This document shows, one piece after another, positions 1-8,359 of a stretch of 64,000 nucleotides of DNA (the stretch's first letter is position 1; the number at the start of each line of letters is the position of its first letter). Below the pieces are notes generated by a model that was given only the letters and a program-made list of their open reading frames with translations, was not told where the DNA came from and did no database searches. The stretch lies in NCBI RefSeq assembly GCF_001854185.1, contig NZ_CP017603.1:124001-188000 (forward strand), given 5' to 3'. The stretch comes from Clostridium formicaceticum (GTDB taxonomy: Bacteria > Bacillota > Clostridia > Peptostreptococcales > Natronincolaceae). The translations under genes and the position numbers were made by a program.

Positions 1-243
1 AGCTTGGGCAAGCGGCGAAGCACCTTCAGGAATCTGATTCCCCGCAAACACAGCCACCCCATCATCGCTTTGCATCGCCTGAATATTTAATCCTAAAGAT
101 GTTGCTAACGAATGATTAAAAATCACCAACTTTGGTGAGGATACAGGCGTTGGATTGAAGCTGCTAAAAAATATCTTCGGCAGTCCAGCATAACTGTTAT
201 CTAAGTTCCATCCTGTTCCTATTGTTGTTTTTTCCTTTGTCAT
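1..243 (-). CDS. selO: SelO/YdiU family protein, N-terminal part (cut by window edge)
   Basis: The first 81 codons of a minus-strand gene start with ATG at 243 and run off the left edge in frame. The N-terminus contains [11 protein letters not shown] and NPTPV, the hallmark opening of the SelO (YdiU, UPF0061) family. SelO is a pseudokinase-fold enzyme that transfers AMP from ATP to protein hydroxyls and is linked to redox stress. The catalytic region lies outside the window, so activity cannot be judged. Upstream is AAAGGAGAAAAGGAGA-like purine sequence that would serve as ribosome site. Family call is firm, function is by family only. Confidence 0.85.
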   Translation of the reverse strand, partial: MTKEKTTIGTGWNLDNSYAGLPKIFFSSFNPTPVSSPKLVIFNHSLATSLGLNIQAMQSDDGVAVFAGNQIPEGASPLAQA

Positions 244-308
244 CGTATCTCCTTTTCTCCTTTCCTTCTTTTGTCTTTCTATATCTGAGTTTTTCCTTTT
301 ACACAAAA

Positions 309-339
309 TAAAATGAGACTTCATTCAGGGAAGTTTTTA
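309..339 (+). repeat. Diverged direct repeat, copy 1
   Basis: A 31-bp segment TAAAATGAGACTTCATTCAG... matches copy 2 at 630-660 at 26 of 31 positions, same orientation, 321 bp apart. Both copies contain GGGAAGTTTTTA or GGGGAGTTTTTA. Possibly two right ends of IS200/IS605-like elements. Confidence 0.5.
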
Positions 340-629
340 CTCCCACTGAATTTATAGCCGAATTTATTTCGAGGATGTAGTACTTAATCTCCCACTTGCA
401 TAAGTAGATAACCCAAATCTTTGATTTGGTGTTAGTCACTTAGTTTGTTCACCTAGAAGCGGGGGTCTTAGCAATACACGAAGGATAAAGCCTATAAGCA
501 TTCTATGAAATTTTTAGCTATCTATTTTCTATATCAATACAACCCCTTTTAGTGTCTACTTCTGCTGGCTTATTATACTCTTTTCACACAAAGACAATAT
601 TCTTTTTATAAATATCAGGCTTGTCTCTA

Positions 630-660
630 TAAAATGGGACTTAACACAGGGGAGTTTTTA
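630..660 (+). repeat. Diverged direct repeat, copy 2
   Basis: Partner of the copy at 309-339 (26 of 31 identical). See that entry for interpretation. Confidence 0.5.
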
Positions 661-791
661 TTTCTTTTTTGTAAATTTTCATACGCTAGTAGATTGAATT
701 ATCCCATTGTTTAATTGCTTCTTGTATATTATAATATTGATTGACTATCGAATGTACATCATTATTTTAAGTAAGAAGGAGAATTACAACT

Positions 792-1001
792 ATGTCTAAT
801 GTAGAAAAAGAGCAGAACACAAAAACTACTGAGAAAAAAAAGATGAGTCTACAGGAAGCTATGCGGCAGATGCTAGCATCCAAAAACCAAGAAAAGTCAA
901 AGAGTAAGTTTCAATCTAATTCCTTCAATGCCAACACAAGTAAACAAAGTCAGCTATCAAAAAAGACAAGTAATCAACGCAGAAAAATGGGCAGTTCCTA
1001 G
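792..1001 (+). CDS. Small charged protein of unknown function (69 aa)
   Basis: ATG is preceded by AGAAGGAGAA at a good distance, and the frame is followed by a hairpin terminator, so this looks like a real gene. The 69-residue product is hydrophilic, rich in K, S, Q and N, with a short helix-prone stretch SLQEAMRQMLASK at about residues 19-31 and a disordered Ser/Gln/Lys-rich tail. It has no signal peptide, membrane segment or cysteine. I do not recognise the family. Small Lys/Ser/Gln-rich proteins of this kind are common in spore-formers, but no function can be assigned. Confidence 0.6.
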   Translation: MSNVEKEQNTKTTEKKKMSLQEAMRQMLASKNQEKSKSKFQSNSFNANTSKQSQLSKKTSNQRRKMGSS

Positions 1002-1028
1002 TAACTCTCAAGAATGAATGCTAACAGA

Positions 1029-1073
1029 AATCCCAGTCCGTAGGCTTTTTATCTACCTATAGGCTGGGATTTA
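1029..1073. terminator. Bidirectional hairpin between convergent units
   Basis: AAATCCCAG...CTGGGATTT arms with an inner CCGTAGG/CCTATAGG pairing lie between the plus-strand small gene and the minus-strand remnant. There is no long T tract on either side, so strength is uncertain. Confidence 0.6.
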
Positions 1074-1142
1074 ATAGTATATAGATTTTGTCACTTGATT
1101 TAATATGCAATTTCTAATAGAGTTACCTTTAAACCGCTGTTT

Positions 1143-1403
1143 CTATATTCTTGGCTCTTTCATTCCTTCAGCTGGCATTTCCATACCCTCTGGCCGTTCC
1201 ATATTCTCTGGAGATCTTCTCATACCTTCATTAGGCATCTCCCCTTCTGGCCACTGTCCTCTTCGACCTCCCATACCACCCATGCCGCCACCAGCTGTAA
1301 CGCCAGATTCATTCACTTCAACGCTGACTTGTCCATTGGTCATGGTACCAGTCAACACATAACCACCACCTTTTGTAATAACCACATCCTCAAAAGATGT
1401 CAT
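1143..1403 (-). pseudogene. Remnant of a Cthe_2159-type carbohydrate-binding (beta-helix) protein
   Basis: The frame reads VVITKGGGYVLTGTMTNGQV, which matches the opening strand of the Cthe_2159 (DUF4353) calcium-binding beta-helix family, where it normally continues into a long repeat domain. Here it jumps within a few residues to a Gly/Met/Pro/Glu-rich tail (GGGMGGMGG, then PEGEMP-type repeats) typical of the same family's linker. The middle of the protein is missing. The first ATG (1403) has no ribosome site, and no signal peptide precedes it. I read it as an internally deleted, 5'-truncated remnant rather than a working small protein. Confidence 0.5.
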
Positions 1404-1486
1404 ATTTACAACCAAGTTTTATCTATTTATATAAGCTTTTCCCTATTGCTATTTTATGCTTAGCTGACAAAAAGAAACTGTTCTCG

Positions 1487-2827
1487 TCAACTATGTATTA
1501 TAATTAAATCCTTCCTGCGATATACACCTAGAAGCAGTCCTATTAAAGCCATATTTACAACAAAATTGGTACCTCCATAGGAGATAAAAGGTAAAGAAAA
1601 GCCTAATATAGGCGCCATTCCAATATTCATTAAAATATTTCCTAATGCTTGCAATGCAAATACAGCTACTATTGAACAGGCTAAATATCTACCATAGGAA
1701 TGGTGAATTCTCCTTGTTGCCAAAAACATGCGGACTATGGCTAATGCAATAACTATAATCGTTAGTGCTCCCATGATCCATCCAAAGGCAGCCACAATAT
1801 AAGCAAAAATATAATCTGTATTTGCTTCTGGTAATGCTATTCTATGAACCCCTTCAATCGTTGAATAGAGACTATCACTTTTTCCAAACAGTTTGGCACT
1901 GGATAGCATCTCATTTAAAAGGAAATTAATATACCCGTATCCATAGGGATCTAAGCTGGGATTCAAGAATACACGTAACCTGGCTGCCTTATAACCACCC
2001 TGTCTTAATATGCGAATCAGTAGTAGTAGTATTCCAGAAGTTGCACCTCCATAGATGGAGATTAAGACGCGCTTTCTATTTCCAACAAATTCTTTGCTCA
2101 TAATTGCTATTGTAATGATAATGATAAATCCGCCGCTAAGCAGCATAGTACTTGAAAAAGAAGGTTGAACCAATACTATAAATACAGCTGAAAATGCACA
2201 TCCTAATAGTTTTAACATATTTTTTATCTTTCCGGTAGCCCATCTGTTTACAAGTCCTGAAAAAGATATAAGAAAAAGTGGAAATGCTAAAGATACAGGA
2301 TTAAAACTGAGCACTCCAATGCTTATATAGGGTACTCCATTCATGTGACGACCCAGTTTTCCGCTGATAAGTAAAAAAATAATGGTGGTTATAAAGATAA
2401 ACAACGAATATTTCTCAAGCTTAGTATAATCAAAGAAATAGAAAACTGTGCATGCCACGATACCAATTGTTATGTAAACCAAATAGGATTTGAAAATTCG
2501 ATTAAAGTTTAATAATGAAGCCTGATCATTGGCAAGAAAAAACAAGGTAACTCCTCCAATTAAGACCATGGCACCTAACAAGAATAAGATGGACCATTCA
2601 GTTTTAGGTCTATGGGTTTTGTTAAGCGCTTTTCCTATGAGAATAGGATCTCCCATTTGCTCTATCGATTTTTGTGCTGCTTCATCCTCCTTCATTCCAT
2701 CTTCAATATATCTATCCATTAACTCATAGATATGTCCTTGTAATTCTTCAACAATATCTCCACATATCTTTTTATATTTTATCTGTTCACATACCCCAGC
2801 TAAAAAGTCAGAGATATATTTATTCAA
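1487..2827 (-). CDS. FtsW/RodA/SpoVE-family membrane protein with N-terminal cytosolic prefix
   Basis: A SEDS-family polytopic protein (about 446 aa). Residues 1-80 are soluble and charged, of the permease-prefix/HAAS type often found in genes paired with PadR regulators. The rest carries about ten membrane segments. The C-terminal SLPFISYGGTN followed by a membrane helix is the FtsW/RodA/SpoVE signature. SEDS proteins polymerise lipid II glycan in peptidoglycan synthesis. Start chosen as TTG at 2827, eight bases after AGGAGG; an in-frame GTG at 2836 lies inside that ribosome site. It overlaps the padR stop, so the two are translationally coupled and the gene is probably PadR-controlled. The exact substrate role (elongation or stress-specific) is unknown. 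Confidence 0.82.
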   Translation of the reverse strand: MNKYISDFLAGVCEQIKYKKICGDIVEELQGHIYELMDRYIEDGMKEDEAAQKSIEQMGDPILIGKALNKTHRPKTEWSILFLLGAMVLIGGVTLFFLANDQASLLNFNRIFKSYLVYITIGIVACTVFYFFDYTKLEKYSLFIFITTIIFLLISGKLGRHMNGVPYISIGVLSFNPVSLAFPLFLISFSGLVNRWATGKIKNMLKLLGCAFSAVFIVLVQPSFSSTMLLSGGFIIIITIAIMSKEFVGNRKRVLISIYGGATSGILLLLIRILRQGGYKAARLRVFLNPSLDPYGYGYINFLLNEMLSSAKLFGKSDSLYSTIEGVHRIALPEANTDYIFAYIVAAFGWIMGALTIIVIALAIVRMFLATRRIHHSYGRYLACSIVAVFALQALGNILMNIGMAPILGFSLPFISYGGTNFVVNMALIGLLLGVYRRKDLIIIHS

Positions 2828-3158
2828 AGCAAACACCTCCTATTACCTTGTTTACAGTGTTGCTATAGATTTCCCATTCTTTCTTCTTTTCCTCTAATAG
2901 TTTTCTACCCTTGCCTGTAATATGATAATATTTCCTTTTGCGGGATGAAGTGCTTTCTTCCCAATAGGCTTCAACCATCCCTTCACTTTCTAAGGAATGT
3001 AGGATTGGGTACATGGTACCTTCTTTTAAGGTAAAGGTTTTATTCGAACGCTTTTCAATTTCCTTCACCATCTGATATCCATACATATCCTCGCCACTTA
3101 GCAAATTAAGTATTAACATTGTAGTACTGCCCTTCATAAGATCTTTATCAATTTTCAC
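2820..3158 (-). CDS. PadR-family transcriptional regulator
   Basis: A winged-helix repressor of 112 aa. The core reads LNLLSGEDMYGYQMVKEI...TLKEGTMYPILHSLE, the PadR N-terminal domain, followed by a YYHITGKGRKLLEE wing. A short C-terminal helix completes the small (s-PadR) type. Start is GTG at 3158, six bases after AAGGAGGT; a longer frame upstream has no ribosome site. It is the first gene of a two-gene unit with the SEDS-family protein, an arrangement in which PadR commonly represses its own operon. Effector unknown. Confidence 0.85.
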   Translation of the reverse strand: MKIDKDLMKGSTTMLILNLLSGEDMYGYQMVKEIEKRSNKTFTLKEGTMYPILHSLESEGMVEAYWEESTSSRKRKYYHITGKGRKLLEEKKKEWEIYSNTVNKVIGGVCFE

Positions 3159-3198
3159 AATTATACCTCCTTTATCTATGCATATATTATCTATGTAT

Positions 3199-3227
3199 AT
3201 CATAGATCGATTTAGGTAATTTGTCAA
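3199..3227 (-). promoter_or_regulatory. Sigma-A-type promoter of the padR unit with overlapping palindromic sequence
   Basis: On the minus strand TTGACA (3222-3227) and TATGAT (3199-3204) are separated by exactly 17 bp. Immediately downstream lies the AT-rich inverted sequence ATATACATAGATAATATATG, a plausible PadR autoregulatory site. Confidence 0.6.
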
Positions 3228-3268
3228 GACCCCTTATCAAATCCTACGTGCTGTTTTTAACGTAGGTT

Positions 3269-5245
3269 CTATTCTTTTATATTGCCTAGTAGATCTTCTA
3301 TTGTTCTAATCTTGGCTCCGGGAGGGAGCGCACCCATAACAACTTTTTCCCAAGGAGCCCCTATTACAGGCTCCATGATAGCTACTGCCCCCTGATCATC
3401 CTTTGTCCTAATTAATCTACCACATCCTTGTTTTAGTTTAAGACCCATTTCAGGGTAATCTACTGTCGTCATTGGATCTAGTCCTTCTTTACTTGCCTCT
3501 TTACGTTGCACTTCAATTAAAGGGTCTAAAGAAGGAAAAGGGAGCTGCCAAACAATAAGAAGGGATAATGCTTCTCCTGGTACATCAATTCCCTCCCAAA
3601 AACTAGCACCAATCAATACAGATGACACTTCCTCCCGAAATTTTCGGACAAGGTATCCTCGCTCTCCTTTATCTTCCCATAAAATTTCAAAGGGTAGCTG
3701 ATAGTCCTCAAATCCTTCTCTAATTTTTCCAACTTCATCTAAGGAATTAGTAAGAACTAGAGCGCTTCCGCCATTTAATTTCAGTAAAGATACTAATTGT
3801 TTAATGCCAAGGGAAAACCTAACATCTTCACAACCACCTGACAAGCACTGAGGCAAATAGACAACAACTTGTTTTTCAATATCAAAGGAACTTCCAACAG
3901 TAGAACTGGATGGTTTCTTTAATCCAAGCATTCTAGTAAAATAACTAAAATCACCTTCATTACTTAGCGTTGCAGAGGTAAACACCACAGGTAGTCCCTT
4001 TTGAAACAAATGTATATCTAGCATTTTACTTAAGTTTCTTGGAACCACCCAAAAGCTGCCATCCAGTCGGTCTATCCAACTGATGACATCCCTACTTTTA
4101 TTCCTACAAAATTTCCCCAATGCCATTATTGCCTTTTCTATTTGAATTTCAAATGTCTGTAACAAACTTCCGGGTAGAGATTCTAGGTATAGCTCTTGTT
4201 CTATCTGTATCTCAAGAAGCAGCCGATCTAAAGCCTTATGGAGGACATCCGCTAATTCAAATAGAACATTATCTACTTGAAGTGCTAAGCGGTTGGAATA
4301 TTCATCTGTAATCACACAACGATTAAGCCTTATAAAGAAGTCAGAAGAAGCTTGTTCCAAGGCAACCACAATTGAAATGAGAGATTCTCTAGCTCCTTGG
4401 ATTTGCTCTAGGGTGAGGATCATGTTGTCTATACTTTCTTTAACAACTTGTTGTCCTGCCTGCATGGCTGCTGGAAGTATCACCTTGTGTCCCTCATCGA
4501 AAATGACTGCCGAATAACTAGGAAGAATAGGTAACTTACCATCATCAATGCGTTCATCCCGTGTCCATAGATCATGAAAAAAGATTTCATGATCAGCAAT
4601 AATTAAGTCCTTGGCAGGCCGATAATGTTCCCTTGCTTTAACTAGTTTACAAAACCCACGACTAGAACATATATCACAGGACATAGATTCATTCCATCCA
4701 ATCTGCTTCCATACAGGATCCGGTATCAGCGGCATTTCTGAACGTTCCCCCCGATTCGTTTCCTTTAACCATTGATGAATCTCATCAGACATTGTATTTG
4801 ATTGATCTGCAAAAATGCCTCTAGATTCATTCACCCGTACATCACAGATATACTGGCGTGGGTCCTTTGCCATCCGTGCGTCTATCTCTAGTCCAAGTAT
4901 TTGAGAAAGCATCTGAATATCTCCTTTAGGCCCTGCAAGCTGTTCTTGAAGTGCTGCCGAGGCACATGCAATCACCACAGGTTTCCCACTGAAGCGAGCA
5001 TAGGCAATTGCTGTCAATAAGTAAGCGAATGTCTTGCCTGTGCCAAGTCCAGCTTCAGCTAAATGAACTTTTTTATTGCAGACTGCATCTGCCAGTTGAA
5101 ATGCAGTAAATATTTGTTCCTCCCGAACCTCATATCCGTGTTTTGGCAGGATATCATAAAAAACTTCGCCAATCCATTCCGTTAATTTTATTGAAAATTC
5201 TTCTTTTTTATTGTAATCAAAGAGTGCTTTTTGTCTTGTTGTCAT
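3269..5245 (-). CDS. dinG: DinG/XPD-type ATP-dependent DNA helicase
   Basis: A superfamily 2 helicase of 658 aa, close to the usual YoaA/DinG size without an exonuclease domain. Visible motifs are AEAGLGTGKT (Walker A, about residues 64-72), VIFDEGHK (DEAH box), TSATL, and QGCGRLIRTKDD (motif VI). Cysteines in YICDVR and CDICSSRGFC fit the 4Fe-4S cluster insert of DinG/XPD helicases, with the partner segment LIIADHEIF after it. The family unwinds 5' overhang substrates and R-loops in DNA repair. Start ATG follows GGAGGGAGCAAAC. The gene is monocistronic here. Whether it acts as DinG or as a plasmid-type helicase cannot be told from sequence alone. Confidence 0.9.
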   Translation of the reverse strand: MTTRQKALFDYNKKEEFSIKLTEWIGEVFYDILPKHGYEVREEQIFTAFQLADAVCNKKVHLAEAGLGTGKTFAYLLTAIAYARFSGKPVVIACASAALQEQLAGPKGDIQMLSQILGLEIDARMAKDPRQYICDVRVNESRGIFADQSNTMSDEIHQWLKETNRGERSEMPLIPDPVWKQIGWNESMSCDICSSRGFCKLVKAREHYRPAKDLIIADHEIFFHDLWTRDERIDDGKLPILPSYSAVIFDEGHKVILPAAMQAGQQVVKESIDNMILTLEQIQGARESLISIVVALEQASSDFFIRLNRCVITDEYSNRLALQVDNVLFELADVLHKALDRLLLEIQIEQELYLESLPGSLLQTFEIQIEKAIMALGKFCRNKSRDVISWIDRLDGSFWVVPRNLSKMLDIHLFQKGLPVVFTSATLSNEGDFSYFTRMLGLKKPSSSTVGSSFDIEKQVVVYLPQCLSGGCEDVRFSLGIKQLVSLLKLNGGSALVLTNSLDEVGKIREGFEDYQLPFEILWEDKGERGYLVRKFREEVSSVLIGASFWEGIDVPGEALSLLIVWQLPFPSLDPLIEVQRKEASKEGLDPMTTVDYPEMGLKLKQGCGRLIRTKDDQGAVAIMEPVIGAPWEKVVMGALPPGAKIRTIEDLLGNIKE

Positions 5246-5354
5246 GTTTGCTCCCTCCAGATTTGCTATACGAATTTTATCAAAGACCGTAAGACATCAT
5301 TCCATCCCTTAGAAGGATAGAATCATTGTATCCATTCTTAATTAGATTTGACAC

Positions 5355-5385
5355 TAAAAAAAGAACCTTTTATTTAAGGTTCTTT
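5355..5385 (-). terminator. Intrinsic terminator downstream of azlCD
   Basis: The hairpin AAAGAACCTT/AAGGTTCTTT has a minus-strand T run (plus-strand A run 5355-5362). It sits about 120 bp past azlD. Confidence 0.7.
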
Positions 5386-5506
5386 CAATATTGTGTCCCC
5401 AAAAGTGATGTCTTATTAAGGCTACTGGCCATAACCTTTTTTGATGCTGTCTAAAATACTATAAATCCAATCCCACATATATATTTTCCAATCCTAACGA
5501 CCTTTT

Positions 5507-5827
5507 TTATAAAATATACATAAGTATTCCAACAGTACAGATACCGGTTATAACCGTCACCAGCATGTTTTTTGAAATATGTGCTGATAAAATTGTAATC
5601 ACTGAAGCGATGATATACTTATTATTAAAGGAAATATCAATATTGCCTTCTTTGATAAAAATAGCTGGAACAATTAAAGAGGTCAATACTGCAGGGGCAA
5701 TAAAGCTCATGAATTTCGTCAATTTCGGAGAGATTTCTCCTTTGCCGGAAATAATCATTAAGGGGAAACGTGTGCAATATGTGGCAAGCCCGGCACCCAG
5801 TATGATTAATATCATTTTAATGCTCAC
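5507..5827 (-). CDS. azlD: AzlD-family membrane subunit of branched-chain amino acid exporter
   Basis: A small polytopic protein (about 106 aa) with four hydrophobic segments, in the AzlD family that pairs with AzlC. Together they export branched-chain amino acids and analogues; a given pair may use other amino acids. Start taken as GTG at 5827, eight bases after GGGAGG, with an alternative ATG at 5815. It overlaps the end of azlC, as is typical for this pair. A MocR-type regulator is divergent upstream of azlC. Confidence 0.85.
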   Translation of the reverse strand: MSIKMILIILGAGLATYCTRFPLMIISGKGEISPKLTKFMSFIAPAVLTSLIVPAIFIKEGNIDISFNNKYIIASVITILSAHISKNMLVTVITGICTVGILMYIL

Positions 5828-6557
5828 AATCAGCACCTCCCTTCATCAAATCCTCTTTTACATCTTTCATCGGTAACTCAGATGCTAGATATCCTGTCAA
5901 GCTTGCTAATATTCCCGCGATGATTATATACCACTTACCGGGGAGCAATTGGCTTCCGGTGATGGAAACAACGGCTGAAGCTACTACTGTAACAACAGTT
6001 GGAAAATCTTTTATCATAGGTACAATCATACCTATAAATGCAGCCACAAAAGCGAAATCAAAAATATAATTCAGCTGACTTGAAATGATGTTACCAAAAA
6101 AGTAGCCGGTAATCCCCGCCGATCCCCAGAATACATAAATGTTCAAACCGCTTCCAAGGAAATAATGACCACTAGCTCTGCCGGTCTGGAAATGGCTGTA
6201 TGTTACAGCATAGCTTTCATCTGTCATAAAAAAAGAATTGATCATTTTCATCTTGTTGGATTCATGTTTTAGATAGGGTGATATGGAGGCTGCCAGCAAA
6301 AAATGTCTCAGGTTAATGATAAGGACAGTTATTATTACCGACAACGGGTTACTCCCAATTGCCACCATCTGTACAGCAGTCATCTGGGCAGCTCCTGCAA
6401 AAACAAATGCAGACATGGCTATCGTCTCAAATATTGAAAGTCCAGCTTTAGATGCCATCACCCCATAAACGACTCCATAAATAGAAGTACTTATCCCTAG
6501 AGGAATCGTATCCATAAAACCTTTCATCAATTCTTTAATTTTTTGTTCCGTTTTCAT
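5817..6557 (-). CDS. azlC: AzlC-family amino acid permease subunit
   Basis: A protein of about 246 aa with N-terminal GISTSIYGVVYGVMA and a FAGAAQMTAV segment that is diagnostic for AzlC, followed by several membrane helices and TDESYAVT. It forms the larger half of an AzlCD exporter for branched-chain or related amino acids in the cell membrane. ATG at 6557 follows AAAGGATG; the frame extends three codons upstream to GTG without improving the ribosome site. It is transcribed away from the MocR regulator at 6810, with a perfect palindrome in the shared promoter region, so AzlCD is probably its target. Confidence 0.87.
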   Translation of the reverse strand: MKTEQKIKELMKGFMDTIPLGISTSIYGVVYGVMASKAGLSIFETIAMSAFVFAGAAQMTAVQMVAIGSNPLSVIITVLIINLRHFLLAASISPYLKHESNKMKMINSFFMTDESYAVTYSHFQTGRASGHYFLGSGLNIYVFWGSAGITGYFFGNIISSQLNYIFDFAFVAAFIGMIVPMIKDFPTVVTVVASAVVSITGSQLLPGKWYIIIAGILASLTGYLASELPMKDVKEDLMKGGADCEH

Positions 6558-6571
6558 TGTTATCACATCCT

Positions 6572-6787
6572 TTATTTTATCTGAATATCAGCAACAGCAT
6601 ATAGCGTTGCTGATCCACTGATTTTTACGCTATCTCCACAATATTTACAGTATAATGTTCCTCCTCGTTTTGAGAGCTGTCTTGCTACCGTTTCATTATT
6701 AATCTCTCCTTTATTTACATACAATCTATGTTTAAAGCAAATTTTATCATTGTCTTTGTATGCTTTCAATGGTAAAATTGTATGCAA
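6572..6787 (-). CDS. Possible small CxxC protein between azlC and mocR (doubtful)
   Basis: An open frame of 71 codons ends 15 bp before azlC and contains LYCKYCGD, a single zinc-ribbon-like CxxC pair. The only ATG (6787) has no ribosome site and overlaps the palindromic operator. A good AAAGGAGAG at about 6703-6711 sits in front of in-frame codons that lack ATG, GTG or TTG. It may be a leader with no product or a small protein with an unusual start. Low confidence. Confidence 0.25.
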   Translation of the reverse strand: MHTILPLKAYKDNDKICFKHRLYVNKGEINNETVARQLSKRGGTLYCKYCGDSVKISGSATLYAVADIQIK

Positions 6788-6796
6788 TACAATTTT
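6774..6796. promoter_or_regulatory. Perfect 10-3-10 palindrome, probable MocR operator
   Basis: AAAATTGTAT-GCA-ATACAATTTT is a perfect inverted repeat in the divergent region, immediately upstream of the mocR ribosome site (AGGAGG 6797-6802). It could autoregulate mocR and control azlCD. Confidence 0.6.
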
Positions 6797-6809
6797 AGGA
6801 GGTTTTGTG

Positions 6810-8228
6810 ATGCCAGTAAATTCTTTTGAAAATTACCCAATGACCTGGAAGCCTAATAAAGACCAGCTTACAACGCCACTATACCTTTCTATTGCAAATT
6901 TATTAGAATACGATATTATCAATGGTTATCTTGCCCCCAACACAAAACTACCACCTCAGCGAGAGCTGGCAGATTATCTGGACATCAACCTTAGCACTAT
7001 AACAAGGGCATTTAAAATTTGCGAATTAAAGGGATTAATTTATGCTAAAACTGGGAAAGGAACTTTTGTTGCACCAAATGCAGGTACAACAATTACAATC
7101 GTTGATAGTGAAGTAGAAAAAAACTACATAGAAATGGGACTTATTAAACCTTTTGATCAGTTTAACCTTCTTGTCGTAGAAACAGCAAAAAGCATTTTGG
7201 CTAAAGGATATTTGGAAAAGTTGTTAGACTATAGCCACCCTTTAGGCACCCCCTACCATAAAATGTCTGCTGGAAAATGGTTGAAAAAATACAATATGGA
7301 TGCAGATATTGAAAACATCGCCATCACCTCTGGTGCTCAGAACTCCGTCACTCTGACCTTAATTTCTCTTTTTCACTCCGGAGATAAGATTGCGGTTGAC
7401 ATGTATACCTATCCCAATTTTATCGCATTAGCCAATATGCTAAATATTCAATTGATTCCTATAAAGGGAGACCCCCTTGGAATGAAACCTGAGGAGCTAG
7501 ATGCACAGTGTAAATTAAATAACATACAAGGTATCTACCTGACACCTTCTTGCAATAATCCAACGGCAATTTTAATGAATATGGAACGTAGACAGGAAAT
7601 TGCAAGCGTTATAAAAAAGAATAACCTTATCTTAATAGAGGACGACATTTATGCTTTTCTTGCTCCACAAAATTATCTTCCTATCACTTGTTTTGCACCT
7701 GAACAATCTATTTATATCAGCAGTGTCTCAAAGTCTTTGTGTTCAGGAATGCGAGTAGCCTTTATGTTCTACCCTAAAAAATATTCGTCAAACATCATCC
7801 GTGGAATTTATAATATAAATGTAAAAACCTCTGCACTAAATATAGAGATTATTGCAGAAATAATTAATACTGGAATGGCGGACAAAATAGTTGAAGAGAA
7901 GATATCCATTGCAAAAGAAAGAAACGAAATTTATAAAAAATATTTTCAAATTGAAAACCCAAATGAAAATCCCATCAGTTTTTTTCGCTGGCTTCCGTTG
8001 CGTCAAAAATTTAATGCAAATCAATTTGAAAAAAACGCTTTAGCACAGGGCATTAAGATTTATCATTCAAATCGCTTTTTAGTTGGAAATTATGAGGAAA
8101 AACAATTTTTACGTGTATCTCTTTCCTCTATGGCTGATTCTAATGAATTAGAAAAGGGATTAGACATATTAAAAAATATCTTGCTTGAACCAAAGGATAA
8201 ATCAAATATAAATTCATTGATCATATAG
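6810..8228 (+). CDS. MocR/PdxR-type regulator (GntR helix-turn-helix fused to aminotransferase fold)
   Basis: A protein of 472 aa. Residues about 15-85 form a GntR winged helix (LPPQRELADYLDINLSTITRAF), and the rest is a class I/II aminotransferase fold with SGAQNSV, TPSCNNPT and the expected PLP lysine in ISSVSKSLCSGMRV. MocR proteins use PLP or its aldimines as signals rather than for metabolism. ATG at 6810 follows AGGAGG; an in-frame ATG at 6750 lies upstream of the palindromic site and lacks a ribosome site. Divergent to azlCD, which it probably regulates. A free aminotransferase role is less likely given the intact HTH. Confidence 0.88.
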   Translation: MPVNSFENYPMTWKPNKDQLTTPLYLSIANLLEYDIINGYLAPNTKLPPQRELADYLDINLSTITRAFKICELKGLIYAKTGKGTFVAPNAGTTITIVDSEVEKNYIEMGLIKPFDQFNLLVVETAKSILAKGYLEKLLDYSHPLGTPYHKMSAGKWLKKYNMDADIENIAITSGAQNSVTLTLISLFHSGDKIAVDMYTYPNFIALANMLNIQLIPIKGDPLGMKPEELDAQCKLNNIQGIYLTPSCNNPTAILMNMERRQEIASVIKKNNLILIEDDIYAFLAPQNYLPITCFAPEQSIYISSVSKSLCSGMRVAFMFYPKKYSSNIIRGIYNINVKTSALNIEIIAEIINTGMADKIVEEKISIAKERNEIYKKYFQIENPNENPISFFRWLPLRQKFNANQFEKNALAQGIKIYHSNRFLVGNYEEKQFLRVSLSSMADSNELEKGLDILKNILLEPKDKSNINSLII

Positions 8229-8314
8229 AAATTTAGACGGACGTCCTCCATCATTTATTGATATATGCATTATAATTACTCCACTTATAGGTTTCTATTC
8301 TTTCTGCTATTTCT

Positions 8315-8353
8315 AAAAAGATAACTCCAACTTATCATTGGAGTTATCTTTTT
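8315..8353. terminator. Bidirectional intrinsic terminator between mocR and thrC
   Basis: AAAAAGATAACTCCAA and its exact complement flank a 7-base loop, giving A and T tracts that serve both convergent genes. Confidence 0.88.
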
Positions 8354-8359
8354 ACATTC

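Larger units (their letters stand above)
244..791. other. Intergenic stretch with IS-like debris
   Basis: No credible gene. It holds two 31-bp direct repeats (309-339 and 630-660, 26 of 31 identical). Read on the minus strand, there are short hairpins and a GACCCCCGCTTCTAGG segment (about 458-474) that recall the 3' end and RNA scaffold region of IS200/IS605-type elements. No tnpB or tnpA coding remnant could be read. The resemblance is from memory of such ends, not from an alignment. Confidence 0.4.

Noticed and set aside
1105-1362. Plus-strand proline-rich frame
   Set aside because: Complement of the Gly/Met/Glu-rich remnant on the minus strand, which matches a known family; the plus frame is a shadow.
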